Shown here piece by piece: positions 62,726 through 64,000 of a stretch of DNA of 64,000 nt (position 1 is its first letter; every line of letters begins with the position of its first letter). Both the position numbers and the translations under genes were made by a program. The notes beneath the pieces were generated by a model that was not told where the DNA came from, made no database searches, and saw only the letters and a list, made by a program, of their open reading frames with translations. The DNA comes from Datnioides undecimradiatus (Eukaryota > Chordata > Actinopteri > Lobotiformes > Datnioididae): contig WARS01000011.1 in NCBI GenBank assembly GCA_008933995.1, forward strand, positions 18,745,516 to 18,809,515, read 5' to 3'.

Positions 62726-64000
62726 GACGCATATTACCGCCTGCCACACACAAACGACGGCTCGCTCGGCTGCTGCAACCACCACACGCCCAAATGCAAC
62801 CCGTGCAGCTGGAGCCACTCTCCGGAGTCCTTCCCTCGATTGTTAACAGCAGTCAGGGCGCCACTCCTCTCTACGTGCAGCCACACAGAGGCGACCCTCT
62901 TCAGCTGGGTGAGACTCTGAGCTGGTGCTGAGACCCAAAAGTGGCACTGCTGTAAAAAGAGAGGCCGCGCTGGTGTCGGCGCACCGCTGCAGGCACGAGT
63001 GAGACGGGGGAATACGAGGAAACCATCAAAGTTCTTTAAAAACTCAATCATATCTATGCAGTCATCATTATTTTTGCTGATCTTGATCCTTTTGCATGAT
63101 TGTTAGACGTGTTCCTAAGTTGTTTCCACCATTTTAATCTTTGTCTGGAGCTCTTTTAACGATGCCATCTAGCTGCACAATGTTAAATGGCACCGGGGTG
63201 GGAAACCTGATGGAAAGAGAAAACTTGCTGCTGCTGCACATGTTCTCTTATCTCAGCTCACAATCGACCACGTTTTTGCAACATAGTGGCATAAAATTAA
63301 CAGAAAGAGACATTTAAATTATAAAATGCATCTGCTTTAACTTTGCATAAGAGCCTCAGGTTCCTGGTGGGCCTCCATCCACCTCCTCTGCTCGCTTGCT
63401 CAAGCTCCTTGCAGAGATGTGACATCACACATCCCAAAAAGTGAGGAGTTGCCAAGGCCCCTGCCCAGAGGGTGGTGGGGCCCACGTTGCTGCAACAGAA
63501 CACAGGAAATAAGATATAACAGCATAATGCAGCCACGTCGCTCTATAACGCCAATTCGATACGACTCCTGCCTTTTCGTGTTCGTAACATGTTTGTGTAA
63601 TATGCGTTTTGAGAAGTACAAACTGCATAACAGATGTGGAGCACACCCTGAAACAGTCCCCTCGGGCGTCGGCGCTCCATGAAATCACAGAAATGATAAG
63701 AAAACAGAGGACTGCGGTCAGGCTGTGGTTGGAGCAGCAGCAGTTTCAGGCCGGGGAAAACACAACCTGCATCCAATGTGCTTAAGTGCAAAAACACACA
63801 ATATCCTCCACAGCTGACCTTTAACCTTCAACAGGAAGTCAGGTGGAGGCTGGAGCTGGCGAGAGATCTGAAACGCCTGCTTCCTGTCGGCGAGACATCA
63901 GAGGATTCGTCTTTCCATTCTCTGTCACACCTAATTGTCAAGTACCCAGGTGCTCCGTCCACGCCCGCGCCGCGGCATTGTTGCTCTTCAAACAAAACAC

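Larger units (their letters stand above)
56291..64000 (-). other. poc1b: poc1b upstream intronic region, to window edge
   Basis: Because the WD40 exons were not found here, this region is read as one or more introns of poc1b continuing past 64,000. It contains the candidate micro-exon at 57891-57934, purine/pyrimidine-rich tracts at 56,310-56,365 and 58,980-59,240, AC runs at 59509-59543 and 62699-62725, and a CpG-richer block at 59,700-60,260. No WD-repeat exon (GH...WD pattern) was recognised on the minus strand. Confidence 0.5.

Overview
The window is nuclear DNA from a ray-finned fish, probably a percomorph teleost. The evidence is vertebrate split genes with GT-AG introns, long CA/TG microsatellites, a CpG-rich promoter, tRNA-derived SINEs, and decayed Tc1 and LINE copies typical of teleosts. 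I see no bacterial, organellar, CRISPR or rRNA feature and no convincing stand-alone tRNA gene. About 95% of the window is non-coding.

Only two genes are supported, both on the minus strand. The first is complete: dusp6 (MAP kinase phosphatase 3, MKP-3), with coding exons at 23912-23510, 23160-22726 and 21226-20913. Together they encode 383 residues. The general acid D262 and the nucleophile C293 fall at the same residue numbers as in human DUSP6. The gene has a TATA-containing, CpG-rich promoter near 24.3 kb, an AT-rich 3'UTR to the left, and an ETS-motif-containing, conserved-looking stretch in intron 2. DUSP6 protein removes the activating phosphates from ERK1/2 and is itself induced by ERK through ETS factors, so it works as a negative-feedback gene of FGF/RTK signalling.

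The second gene is the 3' end of poc1b, a centriolar WD40 protein. Its last coding exon is 54545-54387 and the exon before it ends at 56217. Together they encode the conserved C-terminal coiled coil. The WD40 exons must lie to the right of the window. The order dusp6 - poc1b, both on the same strand, matches human chromosome 12 (DUSP6-POC1B-ATP2B1), which supports both calls.

Layout: 1-19.6 kb is the downstream flank of dusp6. It is gene-poor and holds an unclassified interspersed repeat (two copies), an L1/Tx1-type reverse transcriptase relic at 8.8-9.0 kb, a dense microsatellite block at 13.97-14.54 kb and a SINE relic at 16.8 kb. dusp6 spans 19.6-24.6 kb. From 24.7 to 53.8 kb is a 30-kb intergenic interval with microsatellites, a broken Tc1 transposase copy at 37.2-37.45 kb, a possible LINE tail at 38.4 kb and several stretches that look like conserved non-coding regulatory elements. 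From 53.8 to 64 kb is the 3' end of poc1b and a long upstream intron that contains two more SINE copies.

No previously undescribed system is evident. The items most worth checking are the two possible start codons of dusp6, the uORF in its 5'UTR, the ETS sites in intron 2, the candidate extra poc1b exon at 57.9 kb and the candidate enhancers. Conservation claims are inference from sequence texture, because no alignment could be run.
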